A stretch of 19,851 nt of DNA from Candidatus Avelusimicrobium ruminicola (GTDB lineage Bacteria > Elusimicrobiota > Elusimicrobia > Elusimicrobiales > Elusimicrobiaceae), in NCBI GenBank assembly GCA_900319885.1, contig ONQH01000022.1:1-19851 (forward strand), written 5' to 3'. Position 1 is the first letter of the stretch. Each line of letters starts with the position of its first letter. The position numbers were made by a program, and so were the translations under genes. A model generated the notes under the pieces. The model did not search any database and was not told the DNA's origin. It saw only the letters and a program-made list of their open reading frames with translations. Of this stretch, positions 6,895 through 13,252 are shown piece after piece.

Positions 6895-6903
6895 TGATAA
6901 AAT
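6895..6903 (+). promoter_or_regulatory. Extended -10 promoter, leaderless start of the symporter gene
   Basis: TGA-TAAAAT is followed by six bases (AATAGT) and the ATG at 6910. No ribosome binding site fits. A leader of zero bases also excludes a riboswitch ahead of this putative vitamin transport unit. Confidence 0.55.
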
Positions 6904-6909
6904 AATAGT

Positions 6910-8334
6910 ATGCTTAGCGAACTGAAAACCGTTACGTATTTTCACTGGGTTGATTGGGTCGTTTTTGCCGCGGTACTGCTGGTTACTGCGGCGGCGGCGG
7001 TGTACGGTTCGTGGCGGCTGAAAATCAACCGCAACAAACAACCCTCCGCGCTGGACTACCTACTTATGGGGCGGCAACTTACCCTGCCGCTGTTTGTGTG
7101 CACGCTGGTGGCCACGTGGTACGGGGGCATTTTCGGCGTGAACGAAATTACGTTTAATTACGGGATTTTTAACTTTGTAACCCAGGGATTTTTTTGGTAC
7201 GTGGCGTATTTGATTTTTGCGTTCTTTGTGTCCAAACGCCTAGCCAAATACTCTTCCTACACGCTGCCCGATTTAGCCGGGCGCATGTTCGGCCCCAAGT
7301 CCGCCAAAGTGACCGCGGTACTTACGTTTTGCTATATTGCGCCGGTGGCGTACGTACTCTCGTTAGGTTTATTTTTGCACATGGTCTTTGGCATAAGTGT
7401 ACTTTCCGGGATGATTTGGGGAACGCTGTTTGTGTGCCTCTACAGTGCGTGGGGTGGGCTGCGCTCCGTCGTATTTTCGGACCTGGTACAATTTTTTGTG
7501 ATGTGTAGCGCGGTGGCGATGGTGGTGGCATTTTCCGTACATAGTTTTGGGGGGCTGACGTTTCTAAAAGCAAACTTGCCCGCCGGACACTTTACGCTCA
7601 CGGGTGGAAACTCGTGGTTGGCTACGCTGATTTGGGGGTTTATTGCGCTGTCTACGTTAATTGACCCCAGTTTTTACCAACGCTGTTTTGCCGCCAAATC
7701 ACCCACCGTAGTACGCCGGGGCATTTTGATTTCCACCGTCATCTGGTTTTTGTTTGATTTCTGCACTACCACCGGCTCGCTCTATGCGCGTGCGGTGTTG
7801 CCGCAAGCACAACCGGGCCAGGCGTATTTCTTCTACGCCTTGCAACTCTTACCCGTGGGGCTGCGCGGATTTTTTGTCGCGGGCATTTTGTCTATCATCC
7901 TTTCTACGCTTAACTCGTTTTTGTTTATTGCGTCCAACACGCTGAGTTTTGACCTCTTGCGCAAACGCTTTGCAAACGTGGTACTTTCCAACCGGATTTC
8001 TATTTTTCTGGTGGGGGCGTTTTCCGTGGCAATGGCGCAATTTTTCCACGGCAGTTTTAAGGAAATTTGGTTGGTGTTGGGGTCGTATTTTTCGGCGTGT
8101 TTGCTGGTGCCCATTTTGCTCAACTACCTCTCCCCCAACCGCATTAGCGACACGCTGTTTGTAGGCAGTGCGCTGACCAGTGCTACGCTGATGACGGTGT
8201 GGTACGCGCTGCCCAAAAACGAATTTTTGCAAATTATTGACCCCTTTTACATAGGGATTTTAACCAGTTTAGTGATTTTACTTATTGGGAGGAAACCCCC
8301 GCATGCCAACTTATCGGGCGTTACTGATTGGTAA
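6910..8334 (+). CDS. Sodium:solute symporter (SSS family), candidate thiamine transporter
   Basis: A 474-residue inner-membrane protein with about 12-13 predicted helices. The family couples inward Na+ flow to uptake of sugars, amino acids, pantothenate or other solutes. The signature YSAWGGLRSVVFSDLVQ at 178-194 corresponds to the conserved SSS block after helix 5, and the LDYLLMGRQL segment near 50 is the usual N-terminal loop. The next gene, thiamine pyrophosphokinase, starts inside its last 32 bases, so the two are made together. From this the likely substrate is thiamine or a precursor, comparable to the predicted ThiV branch of SSS proteins. That is inference from context only. The message appears leaderless. 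Confidence 0.88.
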   Translation: MLSELKTVTYFHWVDWVVFAAVLLVTAAAAVYGSWRLKINRNKQPSALDYLLMGRQLTLPLFVCTLVATWYGGIFGVNEITFNYGIFNFVTQGFFWYVAYLIFAFFVSKRLAKYSSYTLPDLAGRMFGPKSAKVTAVLTFCYIAPVAYVLSLGLFLHMVFGISVLSGMIWGTLFVCLYSAWGGLRSVVFSDLVQFFVMCSAVAMVVAFSVHSFGGLTFLKANLPAGHFTLTGGNSWLATLIWGFIALSTLIDPSFYQRCFAAKSPTVVRRGILISTVIWFLFDFCTTTGSLYARAVLPQAQPGQAYFFYALQLLPVGLRGFFVAGILSIILSTLNSFLFIASNTLSFDLLRKRFANVVLSNRISIFLVGAFSVAMAQFFHGSFKEIWLVLGSYFSACLLVPILLNYLSPNRISDTLFVGSALTSATLMTVWYALPKNEFLQIIDPFYIGILTSLVILLIGRKPPHANLSGVTDW

Positions 8335-8929
8335 CGGGACAACATTAAGCCAAACGCGCCTGGCCGAACTGGCCCGGCAAGCACACGTGCTACTAGCGGT
8401 GGACGGCGGGGCGGACCACGCGTTACGCGCCGGCCTGACGCCCGACGTGGTGATTGGGGACCTGGATTCCGTTTCTCCCCGCACTAAAAAATTACTGGCT
8501 CCCCGCCTGGTGCACGTACCCACGCAAGAAAATACCGATTTAGAGAAAGCCCTTTTGTGGGCACGTCAAAACCACGTAACGCACGTTACGCTGGCAGGCT
8601 TTGTGGGCAACCGGTGGGATTTTTCTATCGGCAATTTACTTACGCTAAGCGCGTATGCGCGCAAACTGGACGTGCGCGTGGCCGGGGAAGATTGGATGAT
8701 TTACCCGCTGGTCAAAAGCGCGCAACTGGCGTGCGCCAAAAACAAGCGTCTTAGTTTAATCCCCTTGCAACCGTGCCGCCACGTCACCCTCACCGGATGC
8801 AAATATCCCTTACGCGACGAAAATTTACCACCGGGCACCACCCGCACGCTAAGCAATCAAACGACTTCCACCCGGGTACGCCTCACGTTTACCCGCGGGA
8901 AATTGTTGGTCTATTTGGAAGGAAATTAA
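8303..8929 (+). CDS. Thiamine pyrophosphokinase
   Basis: Transfers pyrophosphate from ATP to thiamine to give thiamine diphosphate, the last step of salvage. The 208-residue product has the family motifs DGGAD (34-38), GDLDS (52-56, metal and ATP binding) and QENTD (75-79), then a GFVGNRWDFSIGNLLTL block in which the usual Asp-His is Asp-Phe. The C-terminal thiamine-binding domain ends with a RLTFTRGKLLVYLEGN strand pattern. The start at 8303 follows a GGGAGGAAA ribosome binding site; the upstream in-frame ATG at 8285 precedes that site. It overlaps the symporter gene by 32 bases, and its TAA overlaps the stop of the convergent TPR gene within TTAA. Confidence 0.92.
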   Translation: MPTYRALLIGNGTTLSQTRLAELARQAHVLLAVDGGADHALRAGLTPDVVIGDLDSVSPRTKKLLAPRLVHVPTQENTDLEKALLWARQNHVTHVTLAGFVGNRWDFSIGNLLTLSAYARKLDVRVAGEDWMIYPLVKSAQLACAKNKRLSLIPLQPCRHVTLTGCKYPLRDENLPPGTTRTLSNQTTSTRVRLTFTRGKLLVYLEGN

Positions 8930-9396
8930 AAGTAACGCTGCATCTCTTTTAAGCACGTTTTGACCGGCCGCTTGCCGCACCCTAAATGAAAAACGTGCAC
9001 GAGGTTGGGCTCGTCATTTTGGGCCGCGTAAATGTAAGCGGCGTGGTAGGCAATTTCCGGATTTTCCGCCAAAATTTCATCTGGGATAGCGTGCATCACA
9101 TCTGCCGCTTGCTCGGTTTTGCCTTGCTTAAAAAACACCCAGGCTTGGGTATCAATATAGGAATAATTATCGGGTTCTTGCGCCAAGGCGCGCGCAATAT
9201 AATCGGCCGCCACGTCCAAGCTTTCGCCGCGTTGTGCCAGTGAAAACGCATACAAATTTAGCCAGTTGCTCTTCCATGGCGGAAAAATCTTTGAGTCCTT
9301 CCAACGCAAACGCATATTGCAAGCGCAGGTTAAAATCGTCCGGTTCTTTTTCCACCCACGGAGCCAACACCCGGGCCGATTTTTTGTATTGTTCAT
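8926..9396 (-). pseudogene. C-terminal part of the frameshifted TPR protein
   Basis: From about 9258 down to the stop at 8926 this frame reads NLYAFSLAQRGESLDVAADY and continues with TPR-like helices (YIDTQAWVFFKQGKTEQAADVM). This is the natural continuation of the TPR protein that is in another frame upstream of 9262. The first ~45 residues of this frame are an out-of-frame shadow of the upstream part, so it is not an independent gene. Deleting one base, or adding two, near 9253-9262 would join the parts into a ~502-residue protein. Confidence 0.7.
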
Positions 9397-10435
9397 CTTC
9401 GTACAACGCGAGCGCGTAAAAATACGCTACTTTGGACTGGTCTTCAAATTGTTCGTAGGCACTTTTAAGCGTCTGCAGGCTGGCCTCGTTTTGCCCCAAT
9501 TTGCGCTGATAGAAACTTACCTGCACTTGCTTTTGGGCGGACGCGTCATAGTCAGCCGAGTCTTTCAGATAGGTAATAGCACGGGGATAATCGCCGGCTT
9601 CTTCGGCCAGTAACGCCAAAAAATAGTTGGCGGCCAGGTTATCGTTTTCCAGTTCTTTGGCACGCAAATAATACTGCTCAGCCCGGGGAAAATCTTTCAC
9701 AATTACAAATACCGAGGCCATCTGCGTGAGTGTTTGCGGCGTAACGTACCCCATTTTTTCCAGTTCTTCCAACTCGTGCAACATCAAAAAATACTGGTTG
9801 GTGCGTTCGTACACGCTGGCCCGGCCCAGACGGGGTTGCGGGTCGTTCGTATCCAACTGGGCGGCGTGATTAAACGCTTCCAACGCTTTGGGATACCGCT
9901 GGTGATATAGGTAAATTTTGCCGATTTCCGTGTAAATATCCGGTGCAATCACCGGGCGCGTGTTGGCCAACTGCGTAAGTTCTTCTTCGGCCTGTTGCGG
10001 ATCCAGGGCGGAGAGCATGGTAATATACTGAAATAAAATCAACTCATTATCGGGGTCCAGTTCTACGGCTTTTTCGTATGCCGCAAGGGCTTCTTTCGGG
10101 TGATCGGTTTGCCACTCGTATGTGGCGTAAATAGCCCAGGCTTCCGGGTCGTCTTGGGCGTTGTCAATAAAATCAATATACGCTTGGGCCAGTTTGGGAG
10201 TATCGGCCGCCAAGGCTTCGGCTACCAGTTGCTGTTTAATGTAGGCACTGTCCGGTGCTTGTGCCAGCACCCGTTGCAGAAGTTCAAAGCGTTGCGGGTC
10301 GCCGGCGCGTTGGGCGTAAACCGCTTGCAGATAATCGTTAAAAAGTTGTGCTTCCTGTTCCCCTTGCGAACTAAGCGGCAATGCAGATACGCCGCCCGCC
10401 AAAGCCAAACACAAGCACAACAAAAGGGTCCTCAT
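9167..10435 (-). CDS. Secreted TPR-repeat protein, frameshifted near its C-terminus
   Basis: A periplasmic or secreted protein with a cleavable signal peptide (MRTLLLCLCLALAGGVSA, cut before LPLSS) followed by at least eight tetratricopeptide-like helix pairs, for example EALAAYEKAVELDPDN and KALEAFNHAAQLDTND. TPR arrays bind other proteins; no enzyme domain is seen. The frame is sound to about residue 391 (EEQLAK). After that it turns into arginine-rich nonsense ending at 9167, while the TPR pattern continues in the +1 frame to 8926. The shift lies at the AAATTT run near 9254-9259. It may be a true mutation, a sequencing or assembly error, or recoding. It is the last gene of the operon, and its ATG overlaps the rimI TGA (ATGA). 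Confidence 0.8.
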   Translation of the reverse strand: MRTLLLCLCLALAGGVSALPLSSQGEQEAQLFNDYLQAVYAQRAGDPQRFELLQRVLAQAPDSAYIKQQLVAEALAADTPKLAQAYIDFIDNAQDDPEAWAIYATYEWQTDHPKEALAAYEKAVELDPDNELILFQYITMLSALDPQQAEEELTQLANTRPVIAPDIYTEIGKIYLYHQRYPKALEAFNHAAQLDTNDPQPRLGRASVYERTNQYFLMLHELEELEKMGYVTPQTLTQMASVFVIVKDFPRAEQYYLRAKELENDNLAANYFLALLAEEAGDYPRAITYLKDSADYDASAQKQVQVSFYQRKLGQNEASLQTLKSAYEQFEDQSKVAYFYALALYEDEQYKKSARVLAPWVEKEPDDFNLRLQYAFALEGLKDFSAMEEQLAKFVCVFTGTTRRKLGRGGRLYCARLGARTR

Positions 10436-10866
10436 AACCGCTTCCCTAAAATCAGCGCGTCGCTACCGTCGGGGTAGAATTTTTTGCGTACCCCCAGCGT
10501 ACTAAAAGCGCCGCTTTGATAGAGGGCGCGGGCCGGCTCGTTGGCGGTGCTGACTTCCAACGTCACTTGCGCCGCCCCCAGTTCTTTCAACTGACGTAGC
10601 GCGTGGGTTAGTAACGCGCGGCCGATTCCTTGGCGCGTATGCCCCACCGCGACGGCTAAATTGGTAATTTCATACTGGCCCGCCGCGCCGCGCACACAAA
10701 TAAACCCCACCAACCGCTCATCTACAAAGGCAGCCCATACCCGGGCGGCCGGGTGCGCCAGTTCGGCTTGCCAACCGGCCTCTTTCCAATGTGCGCTGAA
10801 GGTTTGCGTGCGGTCTATGTCAAAGAGAATATTGCTTTCACTGGGTAAAGCGGTGCGGATGTTCAT
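10432..10866 (-). CDS. rimI: Ribosomal protein S18-alanine N-acetyltransferase RimI
   Basis: A GNAT-fold acetyltransferase that acetylates the N-terminal alanine of ribosomal protein S18 in E. coli. The 144-residue protein shows EITNLAV, the acetyl-CoA pyrophosphate-binding motif RQGIGRA (78-84), and the C-terminal ANEPARALYQSGAF segment with the Asn and Tyr (109, 116) usual in RimI. It sits directly after tsaB, as in many bacteria, with a four-base ATGA overlap at both ends. A more general GNAT role cannot be excluded, but context favours RimI. Confidence 0.9.
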   Translation of the reverse strand: MNIRTALPSESNILFDIDRTQTFSAHWKEAGWQAELAHPAARVWAAFVDERLVGFICVRGAAGQYEITNLAVAVGHTRQGIGRALLTHALRQLKELGAAQVTLEVSTANEPARALYQSGAFSTLGVRKKFYPDGSDALILGKRL

Positions 10867-11549
10867 TTGGGAGCCTCCAATTCAAAACGTGCCGGCTTTA
10901 AGTAAAGCGGTTCTAACGCGTCTTTGGCCCATTTGGCCTCGCCCAGTAATTTAAGCAGTGTTTTGGCTTGCACGCGGCAAACGGTCTGCGGGGCGAGCGT
11001 ATAACGGGGCAGTAAGTCCGTAAGCGGGGCAAAGTCTTTATCCGTACCGGCTACAAAAAGCGGGTGGGGATAGGCGGCGAGTTGCGTGAGCAGTTCTTCA
11101 CGGCTCAGCCACTGTGGGGCCGATTTGGACGCGTCAAAAATCTGCAAAAAATATTCTTCCCGAAAGGCGTGTAACACCACCGCCACCGCCCCGGTAGGGT
11201 GCGTAGCCTGCCACGTTTCAAAGGCTTTTGAGGCGCGCACTTGGCGTTCAATCACTTCAAAAAGAGTCGCGGCTTTTACCTCACACCCGCTCAGCATACG
11301 CAGCATAGAGGCAAACGTAAGCGCGATACGAATCCCGGTGAAACGCCCCGGCCCGCGAATAATAAAAATGCGTGAAATATCCGGCAAGGCGGCCCCGGCT
11401 TTGGCCAGCAGTGCCTGCAAAACCGGAAAGAGTAATTTTTCCTGCTTGATGCCGCTACGCCGCGCGGAAAAAACTTTCCCGTCTTTTTCTACCGCTATAA
11501 GCAACGGGGAGTGGGACGTATCCATCACCACACTTACACCGCTTTGCAT
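10863..11549 (-). CDS. tsaB: tRNA t6A biosynthesis protein TsaB
   Basis: TsaB pairs with TsaD and TsaE to transfer threonylcarbamoyl to A37 of ANN-decoding tRNAs. The 228-residue protein belongs to the ASKHA fold: N-terminal VVMDTSHSPLLIAV with Asp10-Thr11-Ser12, and the GPGRFTGIRIALTFA block near 64-78 that matches the conserved GPGSFTGLRIG of TsaB. It is itself not catalytic in the family. The start at 11549 is chosen because GGAGGGATT immediately precedes it; upstream in-frame codons encode an arginine-rich stretch antisense to tsaE. It overlaps tsaE by about 16 bases and rimI by four. No tsaD is in the window. Confidence 0.92.
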   Translation of the reverse strand: MQSGVSVVMDTSHSPLLIAVEKDGKVFSARRSGIKQEKLLFPVLQALLAKAGAALPDISRIFIIRGPGRFTGIRIALTFASMLRMLSGCEVKAATLFEVIERQVRASKAFETWQATHPTGAVAVVLHAFREEYFLQIFDASKSAPQWLSREELLTQLAAYPHPLFVAGTDKDFAPLTDLLPRYTLAPQTVCRVQAKTLLKLLGEAKWAKDALEPLYLKPARFELEAPK

Positions 11550-12004
11550 AATCCCTCCAATAACCGGTCCGACACGCGCCCAAAGGACGCCAACTCCAGG
11601 GTGCGTTCGTCGCCTTCTTGCAAGACAAAATTCAGTTCCAGCCGGTCCGTCGGCAACATACGGGCAATCGGGTCCGGCCATTCGGCCAAGATGATGGCTT
11701 GTTCGTCTTCCAGCATTTCTTCAAAACCTAAGTTAAACACTTCGCCTTCTTCCAGGCGGAACAAATCAATATGAAACAAACGAAATTGTTTGTTGTAGTA
11801 TTTTTTCATCAAACTAAAACTGGCACTGGTGGGCGAACTTTTAAGCCCCAACGCCGCCGCAATCCCTTTGACAAACACCGTCTTGCCGGCCCCAATCGGC
11901 CCACGCAAAAACACAATTTCCCCCCCTCTAAGCAACTGGGCAAAATGGGCAGCCAACAGCAAAGTTTCTTGGCGGCTATGGGTTTGCAAGCGTGCTGTTT
12001 TCAT
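11534..12004 (-). CDS. tsaE: tRNA t6A biosynthesis ATPase TsaE
   Basis: A small P-loop ATPase that drives turnover of the TsaB-TsaD complex in t6A synthesis. The 156 residues show Walker A GPIGAGKT (35-42), the SPTSASFSL switch region (57-65), FHIDLFRL (77-84) and the AEWPD motif (107-111). Length is normal. The ATG is three bases after the preceding stop and has no clear ribosome binding site, so reinitiation after the upstream gene is likely. It is followed by tsaB and rimI, a common bacterial order. Confidence 0.94.
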   Translation of the reverse strand: MKTARLQTHSRQETLLLAAHFAQLLRGGEIVFLRGPIGAGKTVFVKGIAAALGLKSSPTSASFSLMKKYYNKQFRLFHIDLFRLEEGEVFNLGFEEMLEDEQAIILAEWPDPIARMLPTDRLELNFVLQEGDERTLELASFGRVSDRLLEGLCKAV

Positions 12005-12007
12005 AAC

Positions 12008-12469
12008 TTAACGTACCGTTTTAATACAAATTTCACGTCCGTCGGCCAGGGTTTGGCGGTCTTGGTTGGACGGGTCGGGTATTTCTTCGCCGTCTACGGC
12101 AAACACGTATTTGTATTCGCCCCCGGCTATTGCAACCGACGTTTCAAAATAGCCCTTCTTATACGGGGTAAGCACCAGCGGGTCTTTGCCCCAGCGGTTA
12201 AAATCGGCGCGCAGTTCCACTTGCTTGGCCCCGGGCGCGGTAATAAAAAACTTGCGGTATTTGACCTCGGTATCGTACGAAACTGCCGGTGGGGTAACAC
12301 GCGCTTGCATATCTTCTTTGTTAAGCGGAGCGACCGCGCGGGCGCCCTCAATCGTGCCGGAAGCAAAGGTGTAAAAATCTTCCACTTGCGTAAAAAACCA
12401 CACCAATCCCCCAATAAAGAGCACCAAAAAAAAGCCAAAGAAATTGCGAGGCAGATTAGTTGTTTTCAT
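12008..12469 (-). CDS. Membrane-anchored protein with a glycogen-binding (CBM48/AMPK-type) module
   Basis: A 153-residue protein. Residues 9-27 form one membrane helix, 28-70 a linker, and 72-150 an immunoglobulin-like carbohydrate-binding module. The module carries the typical KQVELRADFNRW (82-93), an aromatic/lysine strand LTPYKKGYFE, the YKYVFAVDGEE segment (119-129) and DPSN (132-135). Such modules bind alpha-glucans in AMP-activated kinases and branching enzymes, or serve as protein-protein modules. No enzyme domain is attached. The start overlaps the end of the radical SAM gene by 14 bases and has a GGAG site 8 bases upstream. It sits in an operon with tsaE, tsaB and rimI, which does not explain a glycan-binding role. 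Confidence 0.82.
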   Translation of the reverse strand: MKTTNLPRNFFGFFLVLFIGGLVWFFTQVEDFYTFASGTIEGARAVAPLNKEDMQARVTPPAVSYDTEVKYRKFFITAPGAKQVELRADFNRWGKDPLVLTPYKKGYFETSVAIAGGEYKYVFAVDGEEIPDPSNQDRQTLADGREICIKTVR

Positions 12470-13106
12470 CTAAAAAACTCCGGGCGTAGAAAGTGGCCCC
12501 GTACTTTTGGGCCAACGCGGCCAGGGCGGGCAAATCGGCCCCGGTGTTTTCCACGCAACTTAAAATTACTTTTTCAAACCCGGCTTGCACGCACTCTTTG
12601 AGAAACAAAAGCACGTCGGGGTAAGCGTCTTGATATTCCGGTTCCGGGCGGACCAGTTTCAGCCATTTTTCCTCACTTTCTGCGTTGACGCTGACGTTGA
12701 CAATATCCACCACGCGGCGCAACTGCGCCACGATAGAACGGTGGTTGATGCGGCTGCCCAACCCGTTGGTATTGAGGCGAATTTTGAACGGCGGAAATTT
12801 GGCTTGCGCTTGCCAGCCTTTGAGCGTTTGGGCAATATAGAGCAGCGCATCCAACCGCAGAGTCGGTTCGCCATAGCCGCAAAAAACAACTTCCTCAAAC
12901 GGGGCCCGGGCTAGTTCTTCTTCCAGCGTACGCAGAACATCTTGTGCGCTGGGCTCGTGACCGGCTAAATTCAAATTGTTCCCGTGAAAGTCCATTTTCC
13001 ACTTGGTCTTAATGCAAAACACGCACAAGTTGGGGCAACGGTTGGTTAAATTGATATAAACCCCGTTGTGGAAACGATACACGGTTTTGGGTTGCGTAGT
13101 AGTCAT
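12456..13106 (-). CDS. Radical SAM protein (TatD-associated type)
   Basis: A 216-residue radical S-adenosylmethionine protein. It has the cluster-binding triad C-x3-C-x2-C at Cys24, Cys28 and Cys31 (RCPNLCVFC) and the SAM-binding GYGEPT at 77-82, followed by a partial TIM barrel (IRLNTNG, VNVSVNAES). Short size and motif spacing resemble the radical SAM proteins often encoded next to tatD; the substrate is unknown. No tatD is in the window. The start at 13106 is chosen because the homologous region begins at MTTTQPKTVYRF, and an extended -10 box lies exactly six bases upstream. The longer frame to 13142 would begin inside the promoter. It leads the six-gene minus-strand operon. Confidence 0.88.
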   Translation of the reverse strand: MTTTQPKTVYRFHNGVYINLTNRCPNLCVFCIKTKWKMDFHGNNLNLAGHEPSAQDVLRTLEEELARAPFEEVVFCGYGEPTLRLDALLYIAQTLKGWQAQAKFPPFKIRLNTNGLGSRINHRSIVAQLRRVVDIVNVSVNAESEEKWLKLVRPEPEYQDAYPDVLLFLKECVQAGFEKVILSCVENTGADLPALAALAQKYGATFYARSFLDENN

Positions 13107-13112
13107 ATTTGT

Positions 13113-13121
13113 ATTATAGCA
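13113..13121 (-). promoter_or_regulatory. Extended -10 promoter, leaderless start of the radical SAM operon
   Basis: On the minus strand TGC-TATAAT, a perfect -10 consensus, is followed by ACAAAT and the ATG at 13106. It is the best of the four examples in the window. The -35 position shows no good match, as expected for an extended -10 promoter. Confidence 0.7.
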
Positions 13122-13146
13122 ATTTCCCCGGATTACGTACACGCGG

Positions 13147-13199
13147 CCTAGGTCTTATGGTCTAGGTCCTTTTTAAGGGAAAACCTAGGACTAAGGGCC
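13147..13199. promoter_or_regulatory. CTAGG-repeat hairpin region between divergent units
   Basis: Three near-identical 8-mers, CCTAGGTC (13147-13154), TCTAGGTC (13161-13168) and CCTAGGAC (13184-13191), lie between the radical SAM operon and the paralog array. The segment can also fold: CTTA..GTC.TAGG (13154-13166) pairs with CCTA.GAC.TAAG (13184-13195), with an inner CCTT/AAGG hairpin and outer GGCC ends. It could be an operator, an RNA switch or a degenerate terminator. Confidence 0.45.
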
Positions 13200-13252
13200 C
13201 TCGCAGTTTGCCTATGATTATCCTACATTATAAGAGAGGGATAAACCGTTAT

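Noticed and set aside
6842..6909. TPP riboswitch before the symporter/kinase pair
   Set aside because: The gap is only 68 bases, holds two divergent promoters, and shows none of the conserved CTGAGA or ACCTG-type THI-box words.
9253..9262. Programmed ribosomal frameshift in the TPR gene
   Set aside because: There is an AAATTT run but no proper slippery heptamer with a downstream structure or stop context, so mutation or sequencing error is simpler.
11771..12601. 276-codon plus-strand frame
   Set aside because: It runs antisense across tsaE, the glycogen-binding-module gene and the radical SAM gene, all with clear family motifs. The product is Arg/Lys/Gly-rich with no motif.
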